Translations under genes and position numbers: made by a program
The notes under the pieces: model-generated
Databases searched by the model: none
The model's input: the letters and a program-made list of their open reading frames with translations, nothing else
What the model was told of the DNA's origin: nothing
Source of the DNA: Candidatus Obscuribacterales bacterium
Lineage (GTDB): Bacteria > Cyanobacteriota > Vampirovibrionia > Obscuribacterales > Obscuribacteraceae
DNA: 40,146 nucleotides
Reading direction: 5' to 3'
Assembly (NCBI GenBank): GCA_019752635.1
Contig: JAIELX010000094.1
Location: 1-40,146, forward strand
Part shown: piece by piece, positions 32,094 through 39,972 of the stretch
Layout of the letters: each line of letters begins with the position of its first letter
Position numbering within the stretch: position 1 is the stretch's first letter

Positions 32094-32831
32094 ATGGTCG
32101 AAGCATTCATGTTTCTCATCGATCTGGTGCGCTTTGCGGCCATCTTAATCGGTTCCTCAATGGTGCTTTCGCCGCTGAAACGCCTCATGGATAGGGCGTT
32201 CGAGACTACGGGCGTTTTGTGGGTATTTCTCTGGGGCACGTTCGTCGCGTTTTGCGCGGCAGCAGCGGCCGGATACTATTTCGGTTCGGTTTTGCAGTGG
32301 GGTTTGATCGGGTGGGTCTTTGCCCCGCCCGTCGTCTTCTGTATCACCATCGGTGCCTTTTGGCCGATGGTTTGCGTCGCGGTTATCGCACCGGCAAAGA
32401 GTTGTGTTCAACGGCAATGGAAGCGGTATCACGAATACAATCGCAAGCGAGGCGTCGTAGCTCGGCGAAGTCTGGTGATTGACTATACGCTCATCTTTGC
32501 TTTCACTTGCATAGTGGGGGCGGTTGGTGTGCAGCTGGCCCCGGTTGACACTCGCCTTCATGAATTATTGGGACTGGTGGGCATGACGTACCTAGTCATA
32601 GGACTTGCCGTTGCACTGGAGATTGTGAAAGGCTGCAGAGAAACCGTTTACTCGATTGTGATTCTCGCCTCAGGGGTGGTGGCGCTCGGGATCATTGTGC
32701 AGGTTGGCAATGGATCGCCCTGGTTCTTGCTCGCGAGTTTGATCGCACCTGCGTTGGCGATGTGCCTCGTGTTGCCGGATGAGGCCCTACCGACGCTGCC
32801 GGAGGAAGAACCAGCAGCGCAAGCTAAGTGA
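32094..32831 (+). CDS. Polytopic membrane protein, unknown function
   Basis: 245 aa with about six or seven hydrophobic segments (for example LVRFAAILIGSSMVL, VFLWGTFVAFCAAAAAGYYFG, VVFCITIGAFWPMVCVAVI, LIFAFTCIVGAVGVQL, LGLVGMTYLVIGLAVAL, IVILASGVVALGIIVQV, LLASLIAPALAMCLVL), a basic cytosolic loop (RQWKRYHEYNRKRGVVARR) and an acidic, Pro/Glu-rich C-terminus. The start is uncertain: ATG 32094 is chosen; ATG 32040 adds 18 residues and neither has a clear ribosome site. Confidence 0.75.
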   Translation: MVEAFMFLIDLVRFAAILIGSSMVLSPLKRLMDRAFETTGVLWVFLWGTFVAFCAAAAAGYYFGSVLQWGLIGWVFAPPVVFCITIGAFWPMVCVAVIAPAKSCVQRQWKRYHEYNRKRGVVARRSLVIDYTLIFAFTCIVGAVGVQLAPVDTRLHELLGLVGMTYLVIGLAVALEIVKGCRETVYSIVILASGVVALGIIVQVGNGSPWFLLASLIAPALAMCLVLPDEALPTLPEEEPAAQAK

Positions 32832-32947
32832 AACAGGCGAAGCCCGCACAGCTACAGCCAGAGTGGACGAACTCGTACAACTGGTCTGCGAGCCGGTTCT
32901 ATCGCTGGTGCGAGGGATTTGCTCCAGACAATTTCGGAGATTTAACC

Positions 32948-33061
32948 ATGAACGTTGTGCTTGGTCTCATTCTCACGGGCGCTTTTGCCCTCGTACTCAC
33001 CGAATTGTTCTTTGAGTACATGTGCGACGACACCACATGCTATACCAATGATGATGAGTGA
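32948..33061 (+). CDS. 37-aa membrane microprotein with cysteine/acid tail
   Basis: MNVVLGLILTGAFALVLTEL begins one transmembrane helix; the tail is Glu/Asp/Cys/Thr-rich (EYMCDDTTCYTNDDE). GGAG lies 8 nt before the ATG in the context used by most genes of this part (AACC-ATG). The frame is open back to GTG 32828, which overlaps the previous stop by 4 nt, so a 77-aa product is an alternative. Confidence 0.6.
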   Translation: MNVVLGLILTGAFALVLTELFFEYMCDDTTCYTNDDE

Positions 33062-33132
33062 ACGCTGCGCAGTCGAAAGTGTTTTTGTCATTACCTTTAC
33101 CTCATTTATCCTCACAAACAGAGGGTCTTACC

Positions 33133-33672
33133 ATGTTCAAAACAGGCCAGTTCGATAGTTGGAAGGCCGAGGTGGTGGAGATGCTGACGCAGCTCGCCAT
33201 CGAGAAAGCCGAGCAGAACAAGCTCGAGTCGCAGCCCGTGAAAACCGCCATCGGCACAGTGGTCGCCGCGCAGAGCTTCAAGATGGTAATCCTGACGCTG
33301 GAGACACTGGTGCCGTTGGACACGACGCTGCGCGAGCGAGTGGACACGTTGCAGGCGGCCGACGCCCTTCGCATCTACTTGGACTACCCCACGGACCGCC
33401 CCTACCGCTGCGTCGCCCCGTACGGCGGCTGCGACTCGTATCTGCGTGATGCCTACGCCGAGTGCGTTACCGATGTACACGCGACGCGACAAGTGGTGTT
33501 GCAGGTGCAGGCCGTCAAAGACGCACTCGGAAGGTACATAGGCGGCAAACTCACCGCCAGGGACGGCGGCGTTCTCGACGACTGGCAGTACTACCTCTAT
33601 CGGCTGTCTATCCTGAACCAGGGATGGAGCACGATCCCCGGCTACCAAAGATGCCGCGGCTTTGGACTCTAA
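33133..33672 (+). CDS. Hypothetical soluble protein
   Basis: 179 aa, not recognised. N-terminal helices (EVVEMLTQLAIEKAEQNKLE), a middle with VILTLETLVPLDTTLRERVDTLQAADALRIYLDYP, then a Cys-containing part (YRCVAPYGGCDSYLRDAYAEC). GAGGG lies 8 nt before ATG 33133 after a long T/C/A-rich leader. It is the most GC-rich gene in its neighbourhood. Confidence 0.75.
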   Translation: MFKTGQFDSWKAEVVEMLTQLAIEKAEQNKLESQPVKTAIGTVVAAQSFKMVILTLETLVPLDTTLRERVDTLQAADALRIYLDYPTDRPYRCVAPYGGCDSYLRDAYAECVTDVHATRQVVLQVQAVKDALGRYIGGKLTARDGGVLDDWQYYLYRLSILNQGWSTIPGYQRCRGFGL

Positions 33673-33775
33673 GCTTCTTCGTGCCACTTACTCAGCAACG
33701 TTCCGGCAGAACGGAGTCGCGCAAAGCGGCTTCGTTTTTGCCTGGAACAAACCCTCTTGCATGCCTGGAGAACCA

Positions 33776-34084
33776 ATGTTCATCGTCCTCGTCTACCTGT
33801 TTGCCGCGCTCGTTAGCGGAGGCCTCAGCTATTTAGTATCCTATGCGTACTGGAACGCATGTGTTCGTGGCCGCCTTTCTCCGGGTCCGGGAAGCACGTT
33901 CGCAACGCTGGGTGGTGCTTTAGGCTCGCTGTGCTTCTTTGCTTACGTCGGACCATACCTCTTCGAGCCTACGAGCGCTTTTCCACCATTCTTATCGAGT
34001 GTGCTCGCGGCACTAGTCGGCGGATTTACCGGTGCAGTCGTGGCGATCAAAGCCAAATTTGATGAGAATTCGCGGAAGAAGTGA
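33776..34084 (+). CDS. Three-helix membrane protein, unknown function
   Basis: 102 aa. Hydrophobic segments at about residues 3-25 (VLVYLFAALVSGGLSYLVSYAY), 38-60 (FATLGGALGSLCFFAYVGPYLF) and 68-92 (PPFLSSVLAALVGGFTGAVVAI), then a basic tail ending SRKK. GGAG lies 5 nt before ATG 33776; the longer frame from 33662 overlaps the previous gene and lacks a ribosome site. Confidence 0.72.
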   Translation: MFIVLVYLFAALVSGGLSYLVSYAYWNACVRGRLSPGPGSTFATLGGALGSLCFFAYVGPYLFEPTSAFPPFLSSVLAALVGGFTGAVVAIKAKFDENSRKK

Positions 34085-34117
34085 TTAGTTAGGGTTCCCT
34101 TCCTGACTGTCGCGTCG

Positions 34118-34234
34118 ATGATCGTCGCCAGTGGACTGTTGCTGCTGGGCAGCATGTTTCCCGCGTGGTGGCTAATTACCGCCGGCTGGGGACTCCTGCT
34201 CGGAATGCTCTGCGCCACCATTAGCGATGGCTAA
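34118..34234 (+). CDS. Possible 38-aa membrane microprotein
   Basis: MIVASGLLLLGSMFPAWWLI starts a product that is hydrophobic almost throughout with two possible helices. The start is unclear: the nearest AGGG is 23 nt upstream of ATG 34118 and fits a CTG at 34103 better. Included because sequence character matches neighbouring small membrane genes. Confidence 0.4.
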   Translation: MIVASGLLLLGSMFPAWWLITAGWGLLLGMLCATISDG

Positions 34235-34352
34235 GACTACTTTCCGCCCCCCTCAATCCTCGCAATCGAAGCACTCCAACTAGACGCGCGGGACATCCAC
34301 AGGGTCTCGTGACGAAATTCAGTTCAAAAACCAATCTTAACAGGGCTCTACT

Positions 34353-34694
34353 ATGTTCAAGACTGAAAGCAATTGCATCAATCTGGCAACCGCCATCTGC
34401 GTGCTATCGGAGCTGCTAGCCGTGCTTGGGGTGTGGGCGGCCAGCGGCAGCCTCGCATTCCTGCTGGTCGCCACAGGGTTCGTGCTCAACGCCGGCGCGA
34501 TTGCCTGCTTCCCGTTCATCGCCGAGAAGTACAACAGGGACGCCTTCTACTGCGGTCTCTTCTTCATGGCGGCGACATCACTGATTTATGGCGTCATCGT
34601 TTACCAGTGGTGGGGTTTCGCCTATATGGTGTTCGCATTCGTAGTTTACCTGATGGGCGCGACCCTGCGCAACGAAGAGCGAGGAACGTTTTAA
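34353..34694 (+). CDS. Four-helix membrane protein (intact copy of the 22750 remnant)
   Basis: 113 aa. Hydrophobic helices at about residues 10-29, 32-54, 66-84 and 87-104, ending LRNEERGTF. ACAGGG lies 8 nt before ATG 34353. The last 26 codons plus 25 nt downstream recur at 22725-22827 on the other strand, where the front of the gene is missing. The next gene here (34884) also has a paralog next to that remnant (22072), so the two genes form a duplicated module. Confidence 0.78.
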   Translation: MFKTESNCINLATAICVLSELLAVLGVWAASGSLAFLLVATGFVLNAGAIACFPFIAEKYNRDAFYCGLFFMAATSLIYGVIVYQWWGFAYMVFAFVVYLMGATLRNEERGTF

Positions 34695-34883
34695 CCTGTC
34701 TAAGCTATGGCGCAGTTCCCGGGAAGTCCCTTGAACATTCAACCGCCGGATCTGCTACCCGATGGTCGGAAGCTCATCTCCCCTGTGACTCCGCGCCACC
34801 GTAAGGAACCGGAGGAGGCAGCGAACAGTAAAAACTCCAGTTCGCACGATAACTCTTGCTTCCTCTTTCTTGAGAGGTCCAAA

Positions 34884-35264
34884 ATGTCGACAGACGAACT
34901 CCTTGAACAGCGCATCGGGAAACTGGCGGATGGCATTGCGCCCGCAGCAACAGTCCTGCGAAACATCAGCACCGACGCAATTGCCACAATCGAAATTCTA
35001 AACCTGAACGGGCTGGACATAGTGGACTTGTTCACCAAAATAGCCCGTTGCGATTACACGAAGATGCTCCTGGTGCTGCGGTGCCATCGGTTCGGAATCC
35101 TTCGCAAAGAGACCATCACCAACGCTATCCAGGAATGCTTGATGCCACCGTACCACCCCGTGAGCATCCGCTTCTCGAACAAACTGTTCGGTAGACTGGC
35201 GCTCAAGTTGATGCGGAGGGAAACCAATGAAGGACGCCGCCCGCACCTGGCGAAAGAGTGCTGA
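34884..35264 (+). CDS. Helical protein, paralog of the 22072 gene
   Basis: 126 aa, not recognised. The helical domain (about residues 25-115) aligns without gaps to residues about 90-180 of the 22072-22629 protein, but the Lys-rich N-terminal extension of that protein is absent; only a short acidic helix precedes. GAGAGG lies 6 nt before ATG 34884. The frame opens upstream to ATG 34707 (MAQF...), inside the block shared with the other locus; I prefer 34884 because of the ribosome site. Confidence 0.72.
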   Translation: MSTDELLEQRIGKLADGIAPAATVLRNISTDAIATIEILNLNGLDIVDLFTKIARCDYTKMLLVLRCHRFGILRKETITNAIQECLMPPYHPVSIRFSNKLFGRLALKLMRRETNEGRRPHLAKEC

Positions 35265-35426
35265 ACAGGAGCGCTTCAGTAATCGACAAGGCCTGCGATG
35301 CGGCACACCGAAGCCGCGCAGGGAACGATAGTTCCGCCCTCAACTTCACGGCGCACCACCAACGGTGCGCTCACCCCAAGATTCTCTAGTACCGATCTCG
35401 ATACCAGTTCTTTTAGAGTATTGAAG

Positions 35427-35612
35427 ATGAACAAAGCTCGATTCAAAAGGCGTGCCAAGAAGGTCGGATTGTTCCTTTTGGCGCTAGTGACCTATCCGAT
35501 CTTTGCAATTTTGGCGCTCAATCCGTTCGCAATACCGTTTCTCGTGGCCTATACGGTCTTCCTGGGCATCTATTTCTTCGCCCCTCGTGACCCGAATTGG
35601 AGCAACCTATGA
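35427..35612 (+). CDS. 61-aa membrane protein
   Basis: Basic N-terminus (MNKARFKRRAKK) then two hydrophobic helices (VGLFLLALVTYPIFAILAL and PFLVAYTVFLGIYFFA). The ribosome site is weak; an in-frame ATG at 35298 would give 104 aa without a better one. Its stop overlaps the start of the next gene by 4 nt (ATGA), so the two are probably coupled. Confidence 0.65.
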   Translation: MNKARFKRRAKKVGLFLLALVTYPIFAILALNPFAIPFLVAYTVFLGIYFFAPRDPNWSNL

Positions 35613-35809
35613 TCAAGTTCTTACTGCAATTCGTGATGGTATGGCTGGGAATTTTGATTTGCCTTGGCGCTTTCCTGTACATGTATGGCTGGTGGCAATT
35701 TGATGCACTGCTACTAAGCGGCACCTTGGCGATCACCGGGTGGGAGGCGTTTATGGTTACGTGGCACTTCCGATTCGGACCGATCTTCTCGCACGAAAGC
35801 TTAGGATAA
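35609..35809 (+). CDS. 66-aa membrane protein coupled to the previous gene
   Basis: Two hydrophobic helices (FLLQFVMVWLGILICLGAFLYM and ALLLSGTLAITGWEAFMV), Trp-rich, with a short polar tail. TTGGAG lies 7 nt before ATG 35609, inside the previous gene. Function unknown; the pair could form a small complex. Confidence 0.7.
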   Translation: MIKFLLQFVMVWLGILICLGAFLYMYGWWQFDALLLSGTLAITGWEAFMVTWHFRFGPIFSHESLG

Positions 35810-36255
35810 GCCTCCGAGGTCAGCTCTGACGACGTGGTGGCGGTTGTGAGATTCTGCTAATAGTTCTGTTGAAAGCAAACGCCCCTCTACGCCCGCTAAC
35901 GCTAGCGCGGCCGTTGCGAGCATTGGCGGTTCCGGGGCCCGCTAGCGCCAACACACAAGCGCGGCGGGGGTGTGGTAATCACGAGCCCTCCAGTTAAACC
36001 TCAATGGCGCCGAGGCACCCCCTGCATGGCGCAGGGGGACCTCTGCATCATTATGTGCGCTAGATCACGCGGTTTGCTTCTCAGGCGTCTCCACCTATAG
36101 GGTTAAGGTCACTTTTCTCACTTTTTCAGAAGAAACCCACCGAGACCAACAACTCTCAATTGGACCTTGAAGATTATGCCGGTGCCCATGGCCGGTTTTA
36201 CTGATACCTGGAACCTCAGGTCGAAGGCGACCGTTACCTGAAAGGGGACTCTAAC
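35810..36255. other. Spacer with GC-rich repeats and a hairpin
   Basis: About 445 bp. It has two direct CCCGCTA-GC copies about 57 bp apart (35893 and 35950 areas) and the hairpin 36012-36043. No gene is supported; the 36118-36303 minus-strand ORF is a shadow. Confidence 0.45.
36012..36043 (+). terminator. 12-pair stem-loop
   Basis: CCCCCTGC/GCAGGGGG (36018-36025, 36031-36038) extended by GAGG/CCTC through a small internal bulge, loop ATGGC. About 200 nt after the 35809 stop. Confidence 0.5.
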
Positions 36256-37128
36256 GTGGAAGACCAATCGCGGAAACCACACATCCGCCAACTCGGTCCG
36301 CACGTCGGTGTCGAACTTGGTTTCGCACTGGCTGCCGCGGACGAGGCTCTCGACTCTCGCACCAAACGAGAAGCCGAAGAGGCCACTGCTGAACTGATCG
36401 AATCGATGGGTTGCTGGCCGAAAAACACGCCGGAACGCCTGTACCTCAACACTCTGCGACTCGCTGCTGTCGGGCTGTCACACGGGCTCACCACACGCGT
36501 AAAAACGCTGAAGGATGTCGTCACAACCAAGAAGCGGCTGTACGACGACCAGATGATCGAGTTCGTGAACTCGCCCATCAAGGGCAGCCTCATCACCATC
36601 GGCTATCGACTGCTGATGATGTTCGGCTTCGGCACGTTCGTGTATGTCTCCGCGCGGCTGCTCTTCTCGCTGCCTCAAATGGCGCGCGAGACGCACGTGG
36701 ACGTCAACAGCGGACAGCCACAGTGGGCATCACTGGCTTTCGCCGTCGGGTTCGCGCTGCTCGGCGCGTTCGTCAAAGCCTGGATGTCCGCGCGCACGGT
36801 GAAGAAACTAACGAGCGAATTCGAGAAGGACTGCAAAGACGCGCGGGAGCAGTTCCTGAAGCAGGCACGAGAGCAGTACGAAATCTGCGCTGACACCTGC
36901 GCCGCCGCCTGGAAGGCGCTCACAAACGAAGAAGCGCCTACAACCAAGGCTTTCGAGCGTCTGCTCTCGACTGCCATGGCGAACTGTCACGGCGACATCT
37001 CTCGTCTGCTGTTCGACCGGGAGAAGGAAGAAGAGCCGTCCTTCTGGTCGTATGTCTGCTTCTGGCGCAGGAAGAAAAAGAAGACGAAAGCGGACGACGC
37101 TGCAGACGCCACGGCTGCAGCTTCTTGA
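36256..37128 (+). CDS. Two-helix membrane protein with cytosolic helical domains
   Basis: 290 aa, not recognised. A soluble helical N-terminal domain (1-110), hydrophobic helices at about 114-136 (LITIGYRLLMMFGFGTFVYVS) and 158-176 (LAFAVGFALLGAFVKAWM), then a charged helical domain and a Lys-rich tail (RRKKKKTKADDAADAT). The start is GTG 36256, with AGGGG 9 nt upstream. A hairpin with a CGAA loop follows. Topology suggests both large domains face the cytoplasm. Confidence 0.78.
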   Translation: MEDQSRKPHIRQLGPHVGVELGFALAAADEALDSRTKREAEEATAELIESMGCWPKNTPERLYLNTLRLAAVGLSHGLTTRVKTLKDVVTTKKRLYDDQMIEFVNSPIKGSLITIGYRLLMMFGFGTFVYVSARLLFSLPQMARETHVDVNSGQPQWASLAFAVGFALLGAFVKAWMSARTVKKLTSEFEKDCKDAREQFLKQAREQYEICADTCAAAWKALTNEEAPTTKAFERLLSTAMANCHGDISRLLFDREKEEEPSFWSYVCFWRRKKKKTKADDAADATAAAS

Positions 37129-37150
37129 CACGCGGAAGGCACGCCCTACA

Positions 37151-37176
37151 GAGCGAACGGTCGAAACCGTTCGCTC
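37151..37176 (+). terminator. 11-bp stem-loop with CGAA loop
   Basis: GAGCGAACGGT/ACCGTTCGCTC, 22 nt after the stop at 37128. No U-tract. Confidence 0.6.
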
Positions 37177-37282
37177 ACAAGTTTCTGCTGAACTGTCTTC
37201 TGCTCTTGAAGGACACACACCACGTGGCGGGAACTTCCCCGCTGCGCACTCCCGTGAAACCACAACACTCTCGGAGAATCTC

Positions 37283-37471
37283 ATGCGTACCGCGAACATC
37301 CTCGGATGGGGCCTCCTCGCAGGCGTCATCCTGTTCACCACCGTCGGCATCAAGACCGGCTCCTCGCTCGCCCTCGGCGGCAGCATCGTCTGCCTGCTCG
37401 GCCTGTCGCCGGTGCTCGCGTACGCGCGCGCAAACTCGCCGCAGATGCAGCGTCGCCTGAACCGCGACTGA
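37283..37471 (+). CDS. 62-aa two-helix membrane protein
   Basis: Hydrophobic helices at about residues 6-23 (ILGWGLLAGVILFTTVG) and 28-48 (SLALGGSIVCLLGLSPVLAYA), with a polar tail (QMQRRLNRD). GGAG lies 7 nt before ATG 37283 after a CCACAACACTC leader. Function unknown. Confidence 0.72.
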   Translation: MRTANILGWGLLAGVILFTTVGIKTGSSLALGGSIVCLLGLSPVLAYARANSPQMQRRLNRD

Positions 37472-37484
37472 ACAAACGACGCAG

Positions 37485-37514
37485 ACGGGTCGGAACAACA
37501 CGATTCCGACCCGT
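37485..37514 (+). terminator. 11-bp stem-loop
   Basis: ACGGGTCGGAA/TTCCGACCCGT with an 8-nt loop, 13 nt after the stop at 37471. Confidence 0.6.
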
Positions 37515-37598
37515 CGCTCGGCGAATCCAGTTTCACCTGAGACACGTTTTCTAAACCAACGACCACCGGGTCACAACGACGCAACAAGGAACTGAACC

Positions 37599-37826
37599 AT
37601 GCGCTTCATGTTCGCAATCGCCATCTTCTTCACGCTCTTCGGCCGCCTGCTCATGGAGTCCGCGCTGCCGTTCATCGGCATCACGCTGCTTGTGACGGCT
37701 GCCGGAGCCGGCATCGCCGCCATCGCCGGCGGAAGCGCCATCGCGGGCGCGCTCTGGGCCGGAGGGCTGACTGTCGCCGCACTGCTCGCCTTCACCGGCA
37801 TCCGCGTCCTTTCCATCTTCGGCTAA
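37599..37826 (+). CDS. 75-aa membrane protein rich in Ala and Gly
   Basis: Hydrophobic almost throughout: MRFMFAIAIFFTLFG, a central ITLLVTAAGAGIAAIAGGSA stretch and ALLAFTGIRVLSIFG, suggesting two or three helices with GxxxG-like packing. AAGGA lies 8 nt before ATG 37599 in the common AACC-ATG context. A holin-like role is conceivable but nothing in the neighbourhood supports it. Confidence 0.7.
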   Translation: MRFMFAIAIFFTLFGRLLMESALPFIGITLLVTAAGAGIAAIAGGSAIAGALWAGGLTVAALLAFTGIRVLSIFG

Positions 37827-37953
37827 TCGCAAAGCGGAATAGAGTCCCGGAAGACTCGCATCCCTCGGAGACCGGTGCGTGGCATCGGTCTGACACTCAC
37901 CAGCATCACCATCACGGGCACCATCGCCCACCAAACTGTCAAAGGAAAGAACC

Positions 37954-38235
37954 ATGAGCGTCGCCAACCAGAACCAACGCGCCAAAGACATCTTCAAGCT
38001 CTGCGCGGACGAAATCGGGATACCGAACGCATCCGAGTTCACTACCGAGGCCGCGGCCGACGCCGTGCTCGGTCCGAAGATCGAAGCCCTCTACGCCGCC
38101 TTCGACGCGAAGTGCCAGATTCACAGCCTGCACACCTCCGACGCCTGGGAGGTCGCCATGCCCGACTACTTCCGCGCGAAGGGCTGGGTCGTCAACAACG
38201 GTGTCCTGGAGACGGGCTGCGTCGAAAAGAAGTAA
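37954..38235 (+). CDS. Hypothetical soluble protein
   Basis: 93 aa, not recognised. Helical first half (QRAKDIFKLCADEIGIP, EAAADAVLGPKIEALYAAFDAKC), then DYFRAKGWVVNNGVLETGC. AAAGGA lies 8 nt before ATG 37954. It is followed by three successive hairpins, the last being the best intrinsic terminator of the window. Confidence 0.75.
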   Translation: MSVANQNQRAKDIFKLCADEIGIPNASEFTTEAAADAVLGPKIEALYAAFDAKCQIHSLHTSDAWEVAMPDYFRAKGWVVNNGVLETGCVEKK

Positions 38236-38306
38236 ACCGACGGCGCCTCCGTCGGCAACTGCACGATAACTTGATCCACGCCCGGAGCGAGTTATCGTGA
38301 GTTCAA

Positions 38307-38344
38307 CGAAGAGCGACTGATGCCCCCGCACCAGTCGCTCTTCG
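38307..38344 (+). terminator. Intrinsic terminator
   Basis: Perfect 13-bp stem CGAAGAGCGACTG and complement, 12-nt loop, followed by GTCTTTT. It ends the 36.2-38.2 kb gene run; hairpins CCGACGG/CCGTCGG (about 38238) and CGATAACT/AGTTATCG precede it. Confidence 0.75.
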
Positions 38345-39236
38345 GTCTTTTCCCCCTCGCCCGCGCCCTACTATGCGCAGTAGTGTCGCCCAAGCCGAAC
38401 AGCCAGCACTTGGTCCGACCCGAGCGCCAGCATCCGTCCAGCCTCTTAACCAAAATTCGCTAAAGCACAGTCATCACGCAATTTCACCGCTGCGCATAAC
38501 TGTGCACCAATTGCGATGCACAGTTATATACCCAGATGGTCTCTACCTCATGTTAGGTCCCCTTTATGTGCAGCGCCTATCAAAAACTCGGCACCTAGTG
38601 GTGTTCCCCCGCACGCAAGCAGTCATTGCTGTTGGATGTTCTACTCCGCGCGCGCTAAGTTAGGGCACTTCTTCCACCAAAGCACTCCGCACACAAAGCC
38701 TCACTAGCTATTCAATCCGCATCTTTTGCAGACAGGTCCACTCGCACAACAGCGAATAGTTCGGCGCTCCAATCGGGTGAACGAAGGACAAAGGCGGTCA
38801 GAGCTGCTCACTGTGAAGAAGAAAGACATCGTACCTCGCCCTGCAAGAACAGCATGGAGACAGAAATGAGAGAAGCTGGGGTCTTGGGTTGCTTATCGTC
38901 GCGGCGTTCATTCCCTTCCTGCTTGTCGTCAAGGCATGTCCGGTAACGGCTATGTCATTCGCCAGGCCGTCGCACAGACAGGACTCAAGCTGGACCAAAA
39001 CGGATTCAGCGTCAAAGAGGGATTCGCAGCCGCCGGCGAGCGTTCCATTCCGACGTCCTACAACCTGAACAAGCCGTTCTTGCTGTGGGTGAAAGTGAAG
39101 AGACTCACCTACCCGGTGCTTGCCGTAAAAACCCCAACGCATCAGCCGCGAAGTAAACAGCACCGCACTAGGCCAGCACCATTCGGCAATGCACCACATT
39201 CAGTGCCACAACCACACACACGAGAGGATACCAACC
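38345..39236. other. Spacer, possibly with a broken gene
   Basis: About 890 bp. From about 38877 one frame reads WGLGLLIVAAFIPFLLVVKA (helix-like) and from 38936 another reads MSGNGYVIRQAVAQTGLKLD and continues to about 39150 with SIPTSYNLNKPFLLWVKVK. Together they look like one membrane-anchored gene with a frameshift, but no start signal is visible. Confidence 0.35.
38936..39150 (+). pseudogene. Possible frameshifted gene fragment
   Basis: About 70 protein-like residues without a ribosome site; the frame then runs on into the next gene's start with unlikely sequence. A hydrophobic segment lies just upstream in a different frame (38877-38936). A true gene with an unusual start cannot be excluded. 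Confidence 0.25.
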
Positions 39237-39533
39237 ATGGCGGATCTGAACGTTCTGCTGTCGACGCTGGCAGAGAAGAAGGCGGCTCGAGGCGAAGCGA
39301 AGAGCCGATATGACCGCGCCGAGTCCGCGTTGCAGACGCACGGCACGGACAACCACAACGACTTTGTGCGCGCGGTCCACGACGCGTACCACGCGTACGA
39401 AGAGGCCCACAACGGCTACCTGTCCGCCGCCCGGGACATCCTGAACGCGATCCACGATCCGATGTACGCGGCGCAAGAAGAGTTCGAGCCGGCCTGCATC
39501 CTCTACGGCACGCCCAACTACGAACATTGTTAA
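39237..39533 (+). CDS. Hypothetical helical protein
   Basis: 98 aa, not recognised. Two long helices (LLSTLAEKKAARGEAKSRYD, NDFVRAVHDAYHAYEEAHNG), soluble, ending NYEHC. GAGAGGA lies 9 nt before ATG 39237 in the AACC-ATG context. After its TAA the same reading frame stays open through the next gene, which raises the question of a split or read-through gene. Confidence 0.75.
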   Translation: MADLNVLLSTLAEKKAARGEAKSRYDRAESALQTHGTDNHNDFVRAVHDAYHAYEEAHNGYLSAARDILNAIHDPMYAAQEEFEPACILYGTPNYEHC

Positions 39534-39605
39534 TCGCCTCTGATAGAGGGCAACCTGCCTCGCATCAAGGAAGAGGCCAGCAACGCGCTCACGCCTATCG
39601 AGAAG

Positions 39606-39950
39606 GTGCACCCGGAGATGGTGGCCGGGTGTATCTTGCTCGGAGTTCTTAGCTCGGCGGTCTTCCACGTGTTCGGTCTGGCATGGCTGATCAACCGCAC
39701 AAGGGCAAAACTCGTCGTGGCAAGATTGGAAATTCTTGCTCGAGGCATCCTGGTCTGCGGCACGCAAAGGCTCACGGACCGGCAACGAGCGCACCTCGAT
39801 CTGGCCTCCCGGGCATACTCCCGGGCCAGGGAGGCGAGCGCGAAGATAGCTTTCGATTACCCGAGAGGGCGCGTTTCGGCCTTCGGCGTCGTCGTAAACG
39901 ATGGAATCGAACAGCTAAGGCTGGCAGCGGAGACCAGCACTCTTGACTAG
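39606..39950 (+). CDS. Membrane-anchored small protein, start uncertain
   Basis: From GTG 39606, 114 aa: one hydrophobic helix (MVAGCILLGVLSSAVFHVFGLAWLI) followed by a basic helical domain (RTRAKLVVARLEILARGIL, LTDRQRAHLDLASRAYSRAREASAKI). No ribosome site precedes the GTG. The frame is open back to the TAA at 39531-39533 and the intervening codons (IEGNLPRIKEEASNALTPIE) look coding, so the true start may be a non-ATG codon near 39540 or the stop may be read through. Confidence 0.6.
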   Translation: MHPEMVAGCILLGVLSSAVFHVFGLAWLINRTRAKLVVARLEILARGILVCGTQRLTDRQRAHLDLASRAYSRAREASAKIAFDYPRGRVSAFGVVVNDGIEQLRLAAETSTLD

Positions 39951-39972
39951 CCTAATCGGGCTGGTTTGCAGA

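Noticed and set aside
32828..32947. N-terminal extension of the 37-aa membrane protein from GTG 32828
   Set aside because: Possible through a 4-nt overlap, but the ribosome site before ATG 32948 is much better; noted as an alternative only.
37599..37826. Holin call for the 75-aa protein
   Set aside because: Hydrophobicity alone does not support it and no lysis gene is nearby.
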